A DNA stretch of 64,000 nt from Acinetobacter celticus (GTDB lineage: Bacteria > Pseudomonadota > Gammaproteobacteria > Pseudomonadales > Moraxellaceae), in the NCBI RefSeq assembly GCF_001707755.1, contig NZ_MBDL01000010.1, forward strand, positions 271,650-335,649. The letters are read 5' to 3'. This document shows positions 7,568 to 14,913 of this stretch, piece after piece. The notes beneath the pieces are model-generated. The model was not told where the DNA came from, searched no databases, and saw only the letters and a program-made list of their open reading frames with translations. Position 1 is the first letter of the stretch; the number at the start of each line of letters is the position of its first letter. The position numbers were made by a program, and so were the translations under genes.

Positions 7568-8017
7568 CTATTTGTCGTCTACGCACTGGTGTATTTGTGC
7601 ATCCAGTTCGGCCAGTATTTCGTGTAGTCGGTGAATGACCTTAGACATGTCTATGGCTTCTCCGCGTGTAATGCGTCCGTCTGCCATCATTTCTTTAAAT
7701 AGCGTGTAGACGTTTCCGCCTTTCATCCCAAAGCTCAGCACCAAATCTGTGAGTGCTGTATCTCTGCATTCGGGTATGTCAGGCAGGTTGATTGCGACTT
7801 TGCCGTGTTGGGCATTGAGGCTTTGCAGTATTCGATAGTCGTTGGTCAGCACCATCAGCTTGGATGCTTCAACTAGCGTCAAGTGATGGGTGTCTGTATT
7901 TGGATTAACTTTGCTATTGAGCACGGCGGGACTTTTGATGCCCATACGGGGTGCAAGTGCATTTGCCCCACCTTTGTAGTCGTGCACGGTGTGATAAGCA
8001 GCATCTAATATGTTCAT
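7568..8017 (-). CDS. CII-like phage regulatory protein (Phage_CP76 type)
   Basis: The 149-residue protein starts MNILDAAYHTVHDYKGGANALAPRMGIKSPAVLNSKVNP, the pattern of the phage CII regulatory protein family: a helix-turn-helix that begins by screening genome content and ends in a helical C-terminus (about 105-149) likely for oligomerisation. It lies second in the leftward early operon after cro, where lambda has cII, and probably helps decide between lysis and lysogeny. Its target promoter is not identified here. The gene is less AT-rich than its neighbours. Confidence 0.8.
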   Translation of the reverse strand: MNILDAAYHTVHDYKGGANALAPRMGIKSPAVLNSKVNPNTDTHHLTLVEASKLMVLTNDYRILQSLNAQHGKVAINLPDIPECRDTALTDLVLSFGMKGGNVYTLFKEMMADGRITRGEAIDMSKVIHRLHEILAELDAQIHQCVDDK

Positions 8018-8041
8018 AACGGCTTCCTTTGAACGTTTTTA

Positions 8042-8242
8042 TTAGATGGGAGCTTTATTACTATTTTTAGTAGAACGCTTAATAGGAATTTGGCCTTTTG
8101 CTAAATCTAGAATTTGATATTCACGCATCAAAGGAATTTTCTTTTCTGGCCATTGGCTGATCGCCTGAGAACTAATTTCTAACTTCAAAGCCAAATCTGC
8201 GACATTGCAATTCAAAAGCTGCAGAGCTTCTTGTTTTGTCAT
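8042..8242 (-). CDS. Cro-like repressor
   Basis: A 66-residue protein with a helix-turn-helix (VADLALKLEISSQAISQWPEKKIP, 14-37) of the Cro type and a basic tail. It is divergent from the CI gene and shares the operator region with it, so it should repress cI and favour the lytic cycle. It is the first gene of the leftward operon, transcribed from the promoter at 8277-8305. Confidence 0.88.
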   Translation of the reverse strand: MTKQEALQLLNCNVADLALKLEISSQAISQWPEKKIPLMREYQILDLAKGQIPIKRSTKNSNKAPI

Positions 8243-8259
8243 TAATTTTACTCACAAAG

Positions 8260-8322
8260 GTAACTTTTCTTACCTTATTAAACAGCATAAAACTTACCTA
8301 GTCAAATGGTAAGATTCCTTAC
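8260..8322. promoter_or_regulatory. CI/Cro operator cluster
   Basis: Two perfect palindromes of the form GTAA-N6-TTAC are seen: GTAACTTTTCTTAC (8260-8273) and GTAAGATTCCTTAC (8309-8322). Between them lies a half-site TTAC (8294-8297) that would make a degenerate middle operator at 8284-8297. The centres are spaced 24 and 25 bases, like the three operators of lambda OR. Confidence 0.8.
8277..8305 (-). promoter_or_regulatory. Promoter of the cro operon (PR-like)
   Basis: On the minus strand TTGACT (8305-8300), 17 bases, and TTTAAT (8282-8277) form a near-consensus sigma70 promoter ending 35 bases before the cro start. The middle operator half-site overlaps its spacer, so CI bound there would block it. 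Confidence 0.75.
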
Positions 8323-8342
8323 ATCAACAATGGGCTAAATCT

Positions 8343-8990
8343 ATGGAAACTCTTGGTACACGCCTAAAAGCATTAAGAAAAACAAAAAAGGTGACTCAAC
8401 AACAGCTTGCCGATGCAATTGGCGTATCTAAAACTTCTGTAATTTACTGGGAAAAAGATGACAACCTTCCTAAACATGAAAGCCTTATGGCTCTATCTAA
8501 AGTTTTATCAGTAACACCTGATTTTCTTCTTAGTGGTAAGACTTCAGATAGCCTAGTAAATAATATTTCCGCACCATTCCCTATTGTAGGTCGTCTTGTA
8601 CCCGTCATCTCTTGGGTTCAAGCTGGTGCTTGGACTACTGCTGATGCTGTGCCTACAGGTACACAATTTGAAGAATGGTTGCCACCAAACCCTAAATGTG
8701 GAAAACATGGCTATGGCCTTACTGTTGTTGGTGAATCCATGCTTCCAGACTTCCGCCCTAGCGACAAAATTTATGTTAATCCTGACTTTCAAATAACAGA
8801 TTTAAAAACAGGTGATTTAGTTATTGTATCTTGCCAAGGCGACAGTGAGGCGACTTTTAAGAAGCTTATCGTTGAGAGCGGAAATATGTATTTGCAACCT
8901 TTGAATCCAGACTGGCCAGAGAAAACGATTGTTTTAGAAGATGGTTGCAAATTAGTCGGCAAGGTTGTTGGGTTGTATCGGGATGTCTAA
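8343..8990 (+). CDS. CI-type phage repressor with S24 autocleavage domain
   Basis: At 215 residues it joins an N-terminal helix-turn-helix (VTQQQLADAIGVSKTSVIYWEKD, 17-39) with a LexA/CI-type S24 peptidase domain. The cleavage site is A94-G95 in VQAGAW, the nucleophile S132 in GESM and the general base K173 or K174 in TFKKL. It keeps the prophage silent and should be inactivated after DNA damage through RecA. It is divergent from cro and ends at a terminator shared with the convergent nuclease gene. Its own promoter is weak (TAAGAT at 8310-8315 as -10). Confidence 0.94.
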   Translation: METLGTRLKALRKTKKVTQQQLADAIGVSKTSVIYWEKDDNLPKHESLMALSKVLSVTPDFLLSGKTSDSLVNNISAPFPIVGRLVPVISWVQAGAWTTADAVPTGTQFEEWLPPNPKCGKHGYGLTVVGESMLPDFRPSDKIYVNPDFQITDLKTGDLVIVSCQGDSEATFKKLIVESGNMYLQPLNPDWPEKTIVLEDGCKLVGKVVGLYRDV

Positions 8991-9065
8991 GTAAATTTTC
9001 AAACTAATGAAACATTAAAAAATCTTAATAAATGTCGCACTTTAGTAATTGATCTATTTTTAATT

Positions 9066-9093
9066 AAAAGGGCCTGCTATTACAGGCCCTTTT
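9066..9093. terminator. Bidirectional terminator between cI and nuclease gene
   Basis: AAAAGGGCCTG (9066-9076), a six-base loop and CAGGCCCTTTT (9083-9093) form a perfect 11-bp stem with T runs on both strands, ending both convergent genes. Confidence 0.9.
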
Positions 9094-9096
9094 ATC

Positions 9097-10776
9097 TTAT
9101 TCTTCATCTTCGACTAAGGCGTAGTCTTTCTGCTTCAATTCCATTTCTTCAATAGTATCTTCCAATTCTCGCTGCTCATCATCTGGCATTAATTCAATTT
9201 TTAAAGACTCTCTATATTGTAAAGCTTCAGCCTTTAAAGTGAATTTTGCTTGTATTCCCAACTCTTCAAGATAATCCTTAACATTAGTCAAAGACGTTTT
9301 AAAGAATTCTTTTTTATAGTTAACCTTATTAACACGTTCATGATTAAAATGGTGATGAAGCTTTTTCTCAAGTGTTGGCGCATCTTCACTATAAATCATT
9401 GCATGCACATCAAATGTAAATGGAACTGAAGCATCTCCTAATTCTTTGACGCGATCCAAAGGCTCAAGACGTCTAGTCATTCCAAGCTTTAAGATATCAT
9501 CGCCAAAAGAGCCTATATTTGAAATTACATAGACGTGTCCTGCTCTTGTTTGTTGTGCCATTGATAGTACACGCTGATTTTTTTCCTCAGCATTTTTGAG
9601 TTTTTCTATTAGCTCTTGCATTTTCAAATCAAATTTAGCTTTCTCATCATCAGTTGCCAAATCAAATTCTTTTTTTGCTTTTTCATAAGCTTTTTTAAGT
9701 AATTGTTCTTCTTTTTCAGCTTCTTTTATTGCCCGTTCATATTCTTTCCTTGCCTTTTCCTCCTCACGAATTTGTTCACGAATCTCTCTCTGCTCTTCGC
9801 GTTCTCTTTCTTTAAACTCAAGTACTAATGTAGCCCACTTCAACTCCTCGACTCTTAATGCGAGATATGATGGGTTAATTCTGGCATTTCTAAAAGCTTG
9901 TCCATAGTTATTTAAAAGTACATAATCATCTTTTAAAGCTTCAATTAGTTTCCCAACATTGTCATGCCTTAAACGTGATACATGCACATCTGCCTTACTA
10001 TTAAAAGCATTTGTAATAAAAGCTATAGCTGTAGTTTTTCTGTTTTCTTCAACATAATCACAATCTGCAACAACACATTGCTTAATGGCAGTTTTGATTT
10101 CAAACTTTATTGTCTTTAATCTCTGAGCCGCATCTAAATGCTCGTATCCATCTATTAAATCTTCTAGAATTGCCTGATTAGGCAATAAATACTCATCACT
10201 GTAACCTTGAATTTTATTTTCGAGTGCATTACAGGTTCTTTTCAACTCCATAGTTTTCTGGGCTAAACTATAATAATCGCCAAGTATATTTTTTGCTTGT
10301 TGCTCTGTATTAAATAGAGTTTTTTGAGAATGTTTTTCTAAAAAAATTTCTACATTTTTAATTTTTTCTTTTATTTGAAGTTTAAAAGCTTCAGCTTCAG
10401 CCACAATCATTTGCTTATAAGCTTCATGTGATTTCAGATTAGATTCATATTCTCGTTGCCATGTAAGTTTGGCATCCCTTATATCATTGGAGCATTTTTC
10501 TTTTTCAGATGCTATATGCCCAACAACATCAACAATACCTTGATATTTTTCCAATTCATTTAAACGATTTTCTAAAACTTCTTTTTGATTTAAAAGTCCG
10601 CTGATTTGCCTATAATCACTACTTGCTTGAGCTTCAAGTTTCCCAATTTTTATAGATAAATTTTTATTATTATCTATAAGACCTGCTTCATTAAATTTTA
10701 ACTCTTTGTTCTTTTTGTAAAAGAAATAGATAACACCACCTGAAGCTATTAATAGCAAGAAAAGAAAAATTCCCAT
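9097..10776 (-). CDS. Membrane-anchored DUF4041 / GIY-YIG nuclease (SNIPE-like anti-phage candidate)
   Basis: The 559-residue protein has an N-terminal membrane segment (2-20) followed by KKNK, a coiled coil (about 40-80), a DUF4041-type middle (about 165-320), a highly charged coiled coil (320-405) and a C-terminal T5orf172/GIY-YIG nuclease domain (412-500). In the nuclease, VYVIS (415-419) and LKLGMTRR (429-436) stand for GIY and YIG, R442 and E470 are candidate catalytic residues, and H474-H476, F477 and N478 follow. The order TM, DUF4041, GIY-YIG is that described for SNIPE, a membrane nuclease that cuts phage DNA during injection (from memory). The gene is convergent to cI and has its own upstream gap, a place where lambdoid prophages carry lysogen-expressed cargo. 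It would protect the lysogen from other phages; this is inference. Confidence 0.85.
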   Translation of the reverse strand: MGIFLFLLLIASGGVIYFFYKKNKELKFNEAGLIDNNKNLSIKIGKLEAQASSDYRQISGLLNQKEVLENRLNELEKYQGIVDVVGHIASEKEKCSNDIRDAKLTWQREYESNLKSHEAYKQMIVAEAEAFKLQIKEKIKNVEIFLEKHSQKTLFNTEQQAKNILGDYYSLAQKTMELKRTCNALENKIQGYSDEYLLPNQAILEDLIDGYEHLDAAQRLKTIKFEIKTAIKQCVVADCDYVEENRKTTAIAFITNAFNSKADVHVSRLRHDNVGKLIEALKDDYVLLNNYGQAFRNARINPSYLALRVEELKWATLVLEFKEREREEQREIREQIREEEKARKEYERAIKEAEKEEQLLKKAYEKAKKEFDLATDDEKAKFDLKMQELIEKLKNAEEKNQRVLSMAQQTRAGHVYVISNIGSFGDDILKLGMTRRLEPLDRVKELGDASVPFTFDVHAMIYSEDAPTLEKKLHHHFNHERVNKVNYKKEFFKTSLTNVKDYLEELGIQAKFTLKAEALQYRESLKIELMPDDEQRELEDTIEEMELKQKDYALVEDEE

Positions 10777-10928
10777 ACATTTATCTATTATTTAAAATTC
10801 AACTAATTTTCAAACATTATTTCCTTATTTTCAACTAATTATAAAATATTTATTACGTACTTTTTTAAACATCCTCTTGACTAACATAAAACTAAAAACC
10901 ACTCACGGTAATTTTAATTACCAAATAC

Positions 10929-10957
10929 TTGACATTAAAAGTAAGTTATCTTACATT
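10929..10957 (+). promoter_or_regulatory. Early rightward promoter with distal CI operator
   Basis: TTGACA (10929-10934), 17 bases and TACATT (10952-10957) form a sigma70 promoter. A perfect operator GTAAGTTATCTTAC (10941-10954), of the same form as those next to cI, overlaps its spacer and -10. CI should therefore repress the operon from 11035 to the integrase, like PL/OL in lambda. Confidence 0.75.
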
Positions 10958-10975
10958 TATCTCACGAACAACAAA

Positions 10976-11013
10976 AAAAGCACATCAACTCTCTTACCTT
11001 TTGATGTGCTTTT
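10976..11013. terminator. Leader hairpin in front of the early rightward operon
   Basis: AAAAGCACATCAA (10976-10988) and TTGATGTGCTTTT (11001-11013) form a perfect 13-bp stem. On the plus strand it lies in the leader between the CI-controlled promoter and the first gene, so it may terminate early transcription. On the minus strand it is followed by seven T and would shield the nuclease gene from read-through. Confidence 0.7.
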
Positions 11014-11034
11014 ACAACTTAATGCGAGATAAGT

Positions 11035-11223
11035 ATGAAACAAAAGCCTATGCACAGTCAAACAACTCCTATCCTATTCCAACATCCTTCTGAAGCAGAA
11101 CTACGCCCTCCACTTCGCTCAATTATTTGGGCGAATGTACGCGACTTCGCGCTATTCATTGCTCTAGCTTTCATCTGTTGGGTAATTATTACCACTGGCC
11201 TAATGACAGTGTTTGGCGGGTAA
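11035..11223 (+). CDS. Small single-span membrane protein, phage early operon
   Basis: A 62-residue protein with one clear membrane segment (about 37-58, FALFIALAFICWVIITTGLMTV) after a polar, proline-containing N-terminus. Family not recognised. It is the first gene behind the CI-controlled rightward promoter and its leader hairpin; AGATAAGT precedes the ATG, a weak ribosome site. Lambda has no such gene here; small membrane proteins in early phage operons often modify host functions, but nothing more can be said from sequence. Confidence 0.65.
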   Translation: MKQKPMHSQTTPILFQHPSEAELRPPLRSIIWANVRDFALFIALAFICWVIITTGLMTVFGG

Positions 11224-11232
11224 GGTGGCGTG

Positions 11233-11289
11233 ATGGATATTCAAGCAGAACAGCATGAAGAAACACAGGAGCAAAGTCATGAAAAATAG
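11233..11289 (+). CDS. Possible 18-residue leader peptide
   Basis: ATG at 11233 with AAGGTGG upstream opens a frame coding MDIQAEQHEETQEQSHEK and stopping at 11289, inside the start of the next gene. Ribosomes leaving it would stop ten bases past the next ATG, so it may serve translational coupling. Short length keeps confidence low. Confidence 0.35.
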   Translation: MDIQAEQHEETQEQSHEK

Positions 11290-11935
11290 ATTTTATCTTG
11301 CATGTTTCCGAGACAATGTGGGTACCAGTGTTTCATTTCAATGCAAGGAATTTAGGGGTTATCACACAAATATTGATAAAGCCCATGTGTGTACTTTGGA
11401 AGAAGCTCAGTACCACTATAACCATGCACGTGAATATGATTTGCCAATCTCAGCCGATCATGTTGATGCTTTAGCCGTTTGGAAGGTAGATCACCAATAT
11501 ATTCCTAGTACAACTCAACCATTCACGGATATTCATAATACTTATGTTGCCTTTGAAAAGGGTGTATGGGATGGCAATGATGTTTACTGGTTAAATATCG
11601 ATAAATGCAACACATCAACTGATTTTGACGAAGCGTCCGTATTTGGTTATCCAATCGCTAAAAAATTAGATCCTAAATATGTGGTTATTCCATTTAGCAT
11701 GGCTGATCAAGCAAAACGTCGTACATTTGATTTTAGAAAATTAAATAAACGCAAAATGGTTCAAGGTGCTGGTTTAAAAACTCCAGAACACTTAAAGAAA
11801 GCCAGTCGCAGAAAAAGTAATCCAATGACGCGGTTTAACTGTCCATCTTGCGGGAAAATTAGTTGGCAAGAATATCCTTATGATTTTGAAGGATGCAAAG
11901 ATGTTTATTGTGATGAATGGAGGGCGACATCATGA
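11279..11935 (+). CDS. Phage early protein with C-terminal zinc ribbon
   Basis: ATG 11279 follows AGGAG by seven bases and is chosen over an upstream ATG at 11255. The 218-residue product begins MKNRFYLACFRDNVGTSVSFQCKEFRGYHTNIDKAHVC. A C-terminal zinc ribbon is visible: FNCPSCGKISWQEYPYDFEGCKDVYC. The middle (EDALAVWKVDHQY-like through TSTDFDEASVFGY) matches no family I know. Genes with this N-terminus are, as far as I recall, frequent between the repressor region and excisionase in Acinetobacter prophages. Function unknown; the zinc ribbon suggests nucleic-acid or protein contact. Confidence 0.8.
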   Translation: MKNRFYLACFRDNVGTSVSFQCKEFRGYHTNIDKAHVCTLEEAQYHYNHAREYDLPISADHVDALAVWKVDHQYIPSTTQPFTDIHNTYVAFEKGVWDGNDVYWLNIDKCNTSTDFDEASVFGYPIAKKLDPKYVVIPFSMADQAKRRTFDFRKLNKRKMVQGAGLKTPEHLKKASRRKSNPMTRFNCPSCGKISWQEYPYDFEGCKDVYCDEWRATS

Positions 11936-11994
11936 TCTTAATTGAAAATGATTTACCTGAAGAAGTGGTGCAAAGTTTGAAGGGGGTGTCTTAA
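11932..11994 (+). CDS. Possible 20-residue coupled ORF
   Basis: ATG 11932 overlaps the stop of the zinc-ribbon gene (ATGA) and the frame codes MILIENDLPEEVVQSLKGVS, ending directly before the excisionase ATG. Its AAGGGGG near the end is the ribosome site of excisionase. It may only keep ribosomes moving between the two genes. Confidence 0.4.
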   Translation: MILIENDLPEEVVQSLKGVS

Positions 11995-12201
11995 ATGGCT
12001 TGTCTAATTAAAATCTCTGAATTTATTAAGCGAGTATACGGCGCAGAAGATGCAACGCCACCAACACCTCAAACCATCACTCGCCAGTGCCGTAAAGGAA
12101 TGCTTCCAGCGGAGCAAAAAGGCAGAATGTGGTATGTAAAATGGGATGTTTACCAAAAACGAACGGGTAATCATCTTGTAGATCGTGTGCTAAGTAACTG
12201 A
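11995..12201 (+). CDS. Phage excisionase / MerR-like DNA-binding protein
   Basis: The 68-residue protein (MACLIKISEFIKRVYGAEDATPPTPQTITRQCRKGMLPAEQKGRMWYVKWDVY) has the winged helix-turn-helix pattern of excisionases: a helix-turn-helix with P-x-x-Q-T-I-T-R-Q-C-R-K-G and a wing around GRMWYVKW. It ends 20 bases before the integrase gene. It should bend attachment-site DNA and turn integration into excision. A strong AAGGGGG site precedes its ATG. Confidence 0.82.
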   Translation: MACLIKISEFIKRVYGAEDATPPTPQTITRQCRKGMLPAEQKGRMWYVKWDVYQKRTGNHLVDRVLSN

Positions 12202-12221
12202 AACAATCATTGAGGTTATTA

Positions 12222-13352
12222 ATGTCTAGACCACGCTCTAAAAGAAATAAAGACTTACCTTTAAACCTGTATCGCGGGGATGGAATGTTATGGAGATATC
12301 GCCATCCCATTACAGGTAAATACCACGGTATGGGTGATGATAAAGCCAAAGCAATAATTGCAGCTAGAAAATTAAATGAGTTGCTAGTACCCTCAATTGA
12401 CCTTGTTTCCCGTGTTATTGGCGAAATTACTTTTGGTACTTTTGCTACAGAGTTTCTGGAAAATAAACGCCGTAAAGACGGAAAAGCGATCGCTAAAAAT
12501 ACAAAGCGTGCGTATGTAAACTATTTGAACAGATGTGAAGAATGGAGCGACTTATCTCTATCATCCATTACCTTGTTTATGACAAATGCCCTACTGGATG
12601 AGTTGCCAGCATCAACCAGTATTGGTTGCCGTAGTTTTCTTGGCGAATTATTTGATGTGGCCATCAGTAAGGGCTTAGTGGACGATAATCCCGCCAAGCA
12701 GACTATTAAGCGATATCGAACCAAACAACGTAAGCGCCACACGCTAGAGGGATTAACGGCTATTCGCATGGCATCCCCACTGTGGCTTCAAAATGCGATT
12801 GATATTGCAATGCTGACAACACAGCGACGTGTTGATATCGTAAATATGAAATGGTCTGACATTGCTGATGGTTATTTACATGTAGCGCAAGAAAAAACCA
12901 CAGATGACCCTGAAGATGAATTCGAATTTTTAGAAGGTGCTGGCTATGTGCGCATTAAAGTTAGCGATGAGCTTCAGAAAGTTTTAGACCGATGTAAGGA
13001 TCATATTTCAAGCCCTTTTATTATTCATCGTGCACCAAAGAAAAAGCATGGCCGACCATTAAAAGTTGAAAAAGAACACTGGACTCAAATTGATGATCAG
13101 TACTTAACTCATCAATTTCTAGCAGCTGTTAAACGCTCTAATGCATATCCAAATTACATTGGGAGGCAAATACCTTCATTTCATGAAATACGTGCTTTAT
13201 CTATTTTTATGCATAAAAAATCAGGTAAATCCGCTCAGCAGTTGGCTGGACACACCACGGCGCGAATGACTGAAGTCTACGCATCTGGTCATGAAATTGC
13301 ATGGAATGATGTTAATATTGGTATTTCTTTGCCATTTGCAGATGTGACATAG
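12222..13352 (+). CDS. int: Phage tyrosine recombinase (integrase)
   Basis: ATG 12222 lies six bases after GAGG; a TTG at 12210 would add four residues. The 376-residue protein has an N-terminal arm-binding part (1-65), a SAM-like core-binding domain (about 70-165) and a catalytic domain with R202/R203 in TTQRRVDI, H321-x-x-R324 in SFHEIRAL, H344 in LAGHTTARMTEVY and nucleophile Y353. It inserts and excises the phage DNA. It is the last phage gene at this end and is transcribed toward the chromosomal fdxA, so one attachment site should lie in the following 230 bases. Confidence 0.95.
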   Translation: MSRPRSKRNKDLPLNLYRGDGMLWRYRHPITGKYHGMGDDKAKAIIAARKLNELLVPSIDLVSRVIGEITFGTFATEFLENKRRKDGKAIAKNTKRAYVNYLNRCEEWSDLSLSSITLFMTNALLDELPASTSIGCRSFLGELFDVAISKGLVDDNPAKQTIKRYRTKQRKRHTLEGLTAIRMASPLWLQNAIDIAMLTTQRRVDIVNMKWSDIADGYLHVAQEKTTDDPEDEFEFLEGAGYVRIKVSDELQKVLDRCKDHISSPFIIHRAPKKKHGRPLKVEKEHWTQIDDQYLTHQFLAAVKRSNAYPNYIGRQIPSFHEIRALSIFMHKKSGKSAQQLAGHTTARMTEVYASGHEIAWNDVNIGISLPFADVT

Positions 13353-13585
13353 AATACGTCTGCAAAACTATTTTTTAAGTTATTGTTTTCTATAATTTCT
13401 TTAAGCTCCATTTTTTCAACAAAATCTCATTTAAAATAAATACTTATCCTAATAAAAATCATACAGATAGTTCTATTTCACGCATATAAATATCAAATAT
13501 CAATAAAAGGAATTGTTAGTTGCCTATGTTTTTGCCTAAAATACAGCATTAGTTATTAGAACCATATTTTTAGGTAGCTGTCGCC
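13353..13585. other. Integrase-fdxA gap: expected phage attachment site
   Basis: This 233-base AT-rich gap should hold one prophage end, because the integrase stops at 13352 and the ferredoxin gene begins at 13586. No tRNA gene or long palindrome is seen here, so the target is probably intergenic. The core cannot be named without the other end. The part near 13510-13585 probably belongs to the fdxA promoter. Confidence 0.5.
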
Positions 13586-13909
13586 ATGACCTTTGTTGTC
13601 ACTGAAAACTGTATTAAATGTAAGTATCAAGACTGCGTAGAAGTTTGCCCTGTAGATTGTTTCTACGAAGGCCCTAATTTCCTTGTGATTAATCCAGACG
13701 AATGCATTGACTGTGCGCTATGTGAACCTGAATGTCCTGCAAATGCCATTTTCTCTGAAGATGAATTGCCTGAAGGCCAAGAAGTCTTTATTGAGCTAAA
13801 TACTGAACTTTCACAAAAATGGCCAAATATCACTCAAATCGGCGATCAGCCTGCTGACCGTGAAGAATGGAATGGTAAAGCAGATAAATTACAATATTTA
13901 GAAAAGTAA
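13586..13909 (+). CDS. fdxA: Ferredoxin FdxA, 7Fe type
   Basis: The 107-residue protein has the cysteine pattern of Azotobacter-type ferredoxin I: C9, C12, C17, C21-P and C40-x2-C43-x2-C46-x3-C50-P, binding one [3Fe-4S] and one [4Fe-4S] cluster. The long acidic C-terminal tail (from 60) is typical. It is a soluble electron carrier. First chromosomal gene after the prophage, single gene with its own terminator. Confidence 0.96.
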   Translation: MTFVVTENCIKCKYQDCVEVCPVDCFYEGPNFLVINPDECIDCALCEPECPANAIFSEDELPEGQEVFIELNTELSQKWPNITQIGDQPADREEWNGKADKLQYLEK

Positions 13910-13931
13910 TTTATTGAAGTTTATAAATAAT

Positions 13932-13963
13932 AAAAAAAGATCAGCAATTGCTGGTCTTTTTTT
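13932..13963 (+). terminator. Terminator of fdxA
   Basis: AAAAAGATCAGCA, a short loop, TGCTGGTC and seven T. Confidence 0.88.
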
Positions 13964-14057
13964 ATACCGAAAGCACACATTTCATTGCAATATTTTCAAA
14001 TTTTCTCAATCATTTTAGATTAAAATATAACGAGTTTATAAATAATTGATTTTTATA

Positions 14058-14780
14058 ATGAAGCATTTTATGAAGGGATTGCTTGCAATTACTACAATCC
14101 CTCTAATTTTTTTGGCTGGTTGTAATACTTCACCACAAAAAGGTAAAACGATTACCACACCGGATGGAAAACGAATTTTCATCCCTCAAGAACGTATTAG
14201 TTTTGAACGCCAAGTTCCTCCAAAAGTCGTTCCTCATGTATATAACGCATGGATTGGTGTATCTGATAATTTGCGACGTGTCCGTGAATACGAAGTCTTT
14301 TTAGAAAAGAACGATGTGGGCAATATTATTCCAAGTTTTGAGCTGATGCGCACAGCCCGTGATTGGCAGAAATGTGGCCGTTCACAATATATGGTACCTA
14401 ACCGTGAGTTATGGGCCAATCAAATCTCAACACTTCGTGTATTTAAATACCTCGTTGCAGCCAATGTGCTCAATGACTTTGAAGTAACGTCTGTATACCG
14501 CGATTTACCTCTAAATCAGTGTGCAGGCGGTGCAAGCTCTTCACGACACTTATACAACTCCGCAATCGATTTCCGTATTGGCCCCGAGTTTCCAAAATCA
14601 GAAGATTACGCATATATCGAAAATACTAAATTCAGGTTATGTCAGTTCTGGTCGCAATATGGTCAAAGTTTAAATATGGGACTCGGTCTATATGCATCAG
14701 GACAAATTCATATTGATACTCAAGGCTATCGTACATGGGGCCCTGATCATTCAAGGAACTCCTCCATGTGTAGCTACTAA
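14058..14780 (+). CDS. Lipoprotein with peptidase M15 (D-Ala-D-Ala carboxypeptidase) domain
   Basis: ATG 14058 is taken as start (ATG 14070 is also possible; the TTG at 14046 is not needed), giving 240 residues. The N-terminus is a lipoprotein signal with lipobox LAGC. The C-terminal part has the M15 metal ligands: H-x6-D in SSSRHLYNSAIDFRIG and H-x-D in QIHIDTQGYRTWG. It should cleave peptidoglycan peptides at the cell envelope; substrate not known. Single gene flanked by terminators. Confidence 0.85.
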   Translation: MKHFMKGLLAITTIPLIFLAGCNTSPQKGKTITTPDGKRIFIPQERISFERQVPPKVVPHVYNAWIGVSDNLRRVREYEVFLEKNDVGNIIPSFELMRTARDWQKCGRSQYMVPNRELWANQISTLRVFKYLVAANVLNDFEVTSVYRDLPLNQCAGGASSSRHLYNSAIDFRIGPEFPKSEDYAYIENTKFRLCQFWSQYGQSLNMGLGLYASGQIHIDTQGYRTWGPDHSRNSSMCSY

Positions 14781-14800
14781 GTAATTACATATAAATGACA

Positions 14801-14826
14801 AAAGCCTCAAATGAGGCTTTTTTTGT
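14801..14826 (+). terminator. Terminator of the M15 lipoprotein gene
   Basis: AAAAGCCTCA, loop AA, TGAGGCTTTTTTT. Confidence 0.9.
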
Positions 14827-14913
14827 AGATAAATTCTACAATCATGAGACAAAAAATTGCGATTCATCGCGAAAGGTTTAAAATACCCTCATCGAAAACA
14901 GGGTATTAAAACT

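Larger units (their letters stand above)
1..13352. mobile_element. Lambda-like prophage (right part; left end outside window)
   Basis: An integrase, excisionase, CI/Cro switch, CII-like protein, replication initiator, RuvC-like resolvase, late regulator, holin, endolysin, Rz/Rz1, TerS, TerL and a head gene follow each other in the lambda gene order, nearly all in one leftward operon. The integrase end lies at the right, just before the chromosomal ferredoxin gene. Portal, capsid, tail and the other attachment site must lie to the left of position 1. All phage reading frames in view look intact, so the element may be functional, but this cannot be judged without the rest. Confidence 0.95.

Noticed and set aside
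12077..12349. Reverse frame of 90 codons over xis/int
   Set aside because: Antisense to two well-supported genes and without any recognisable pattern.
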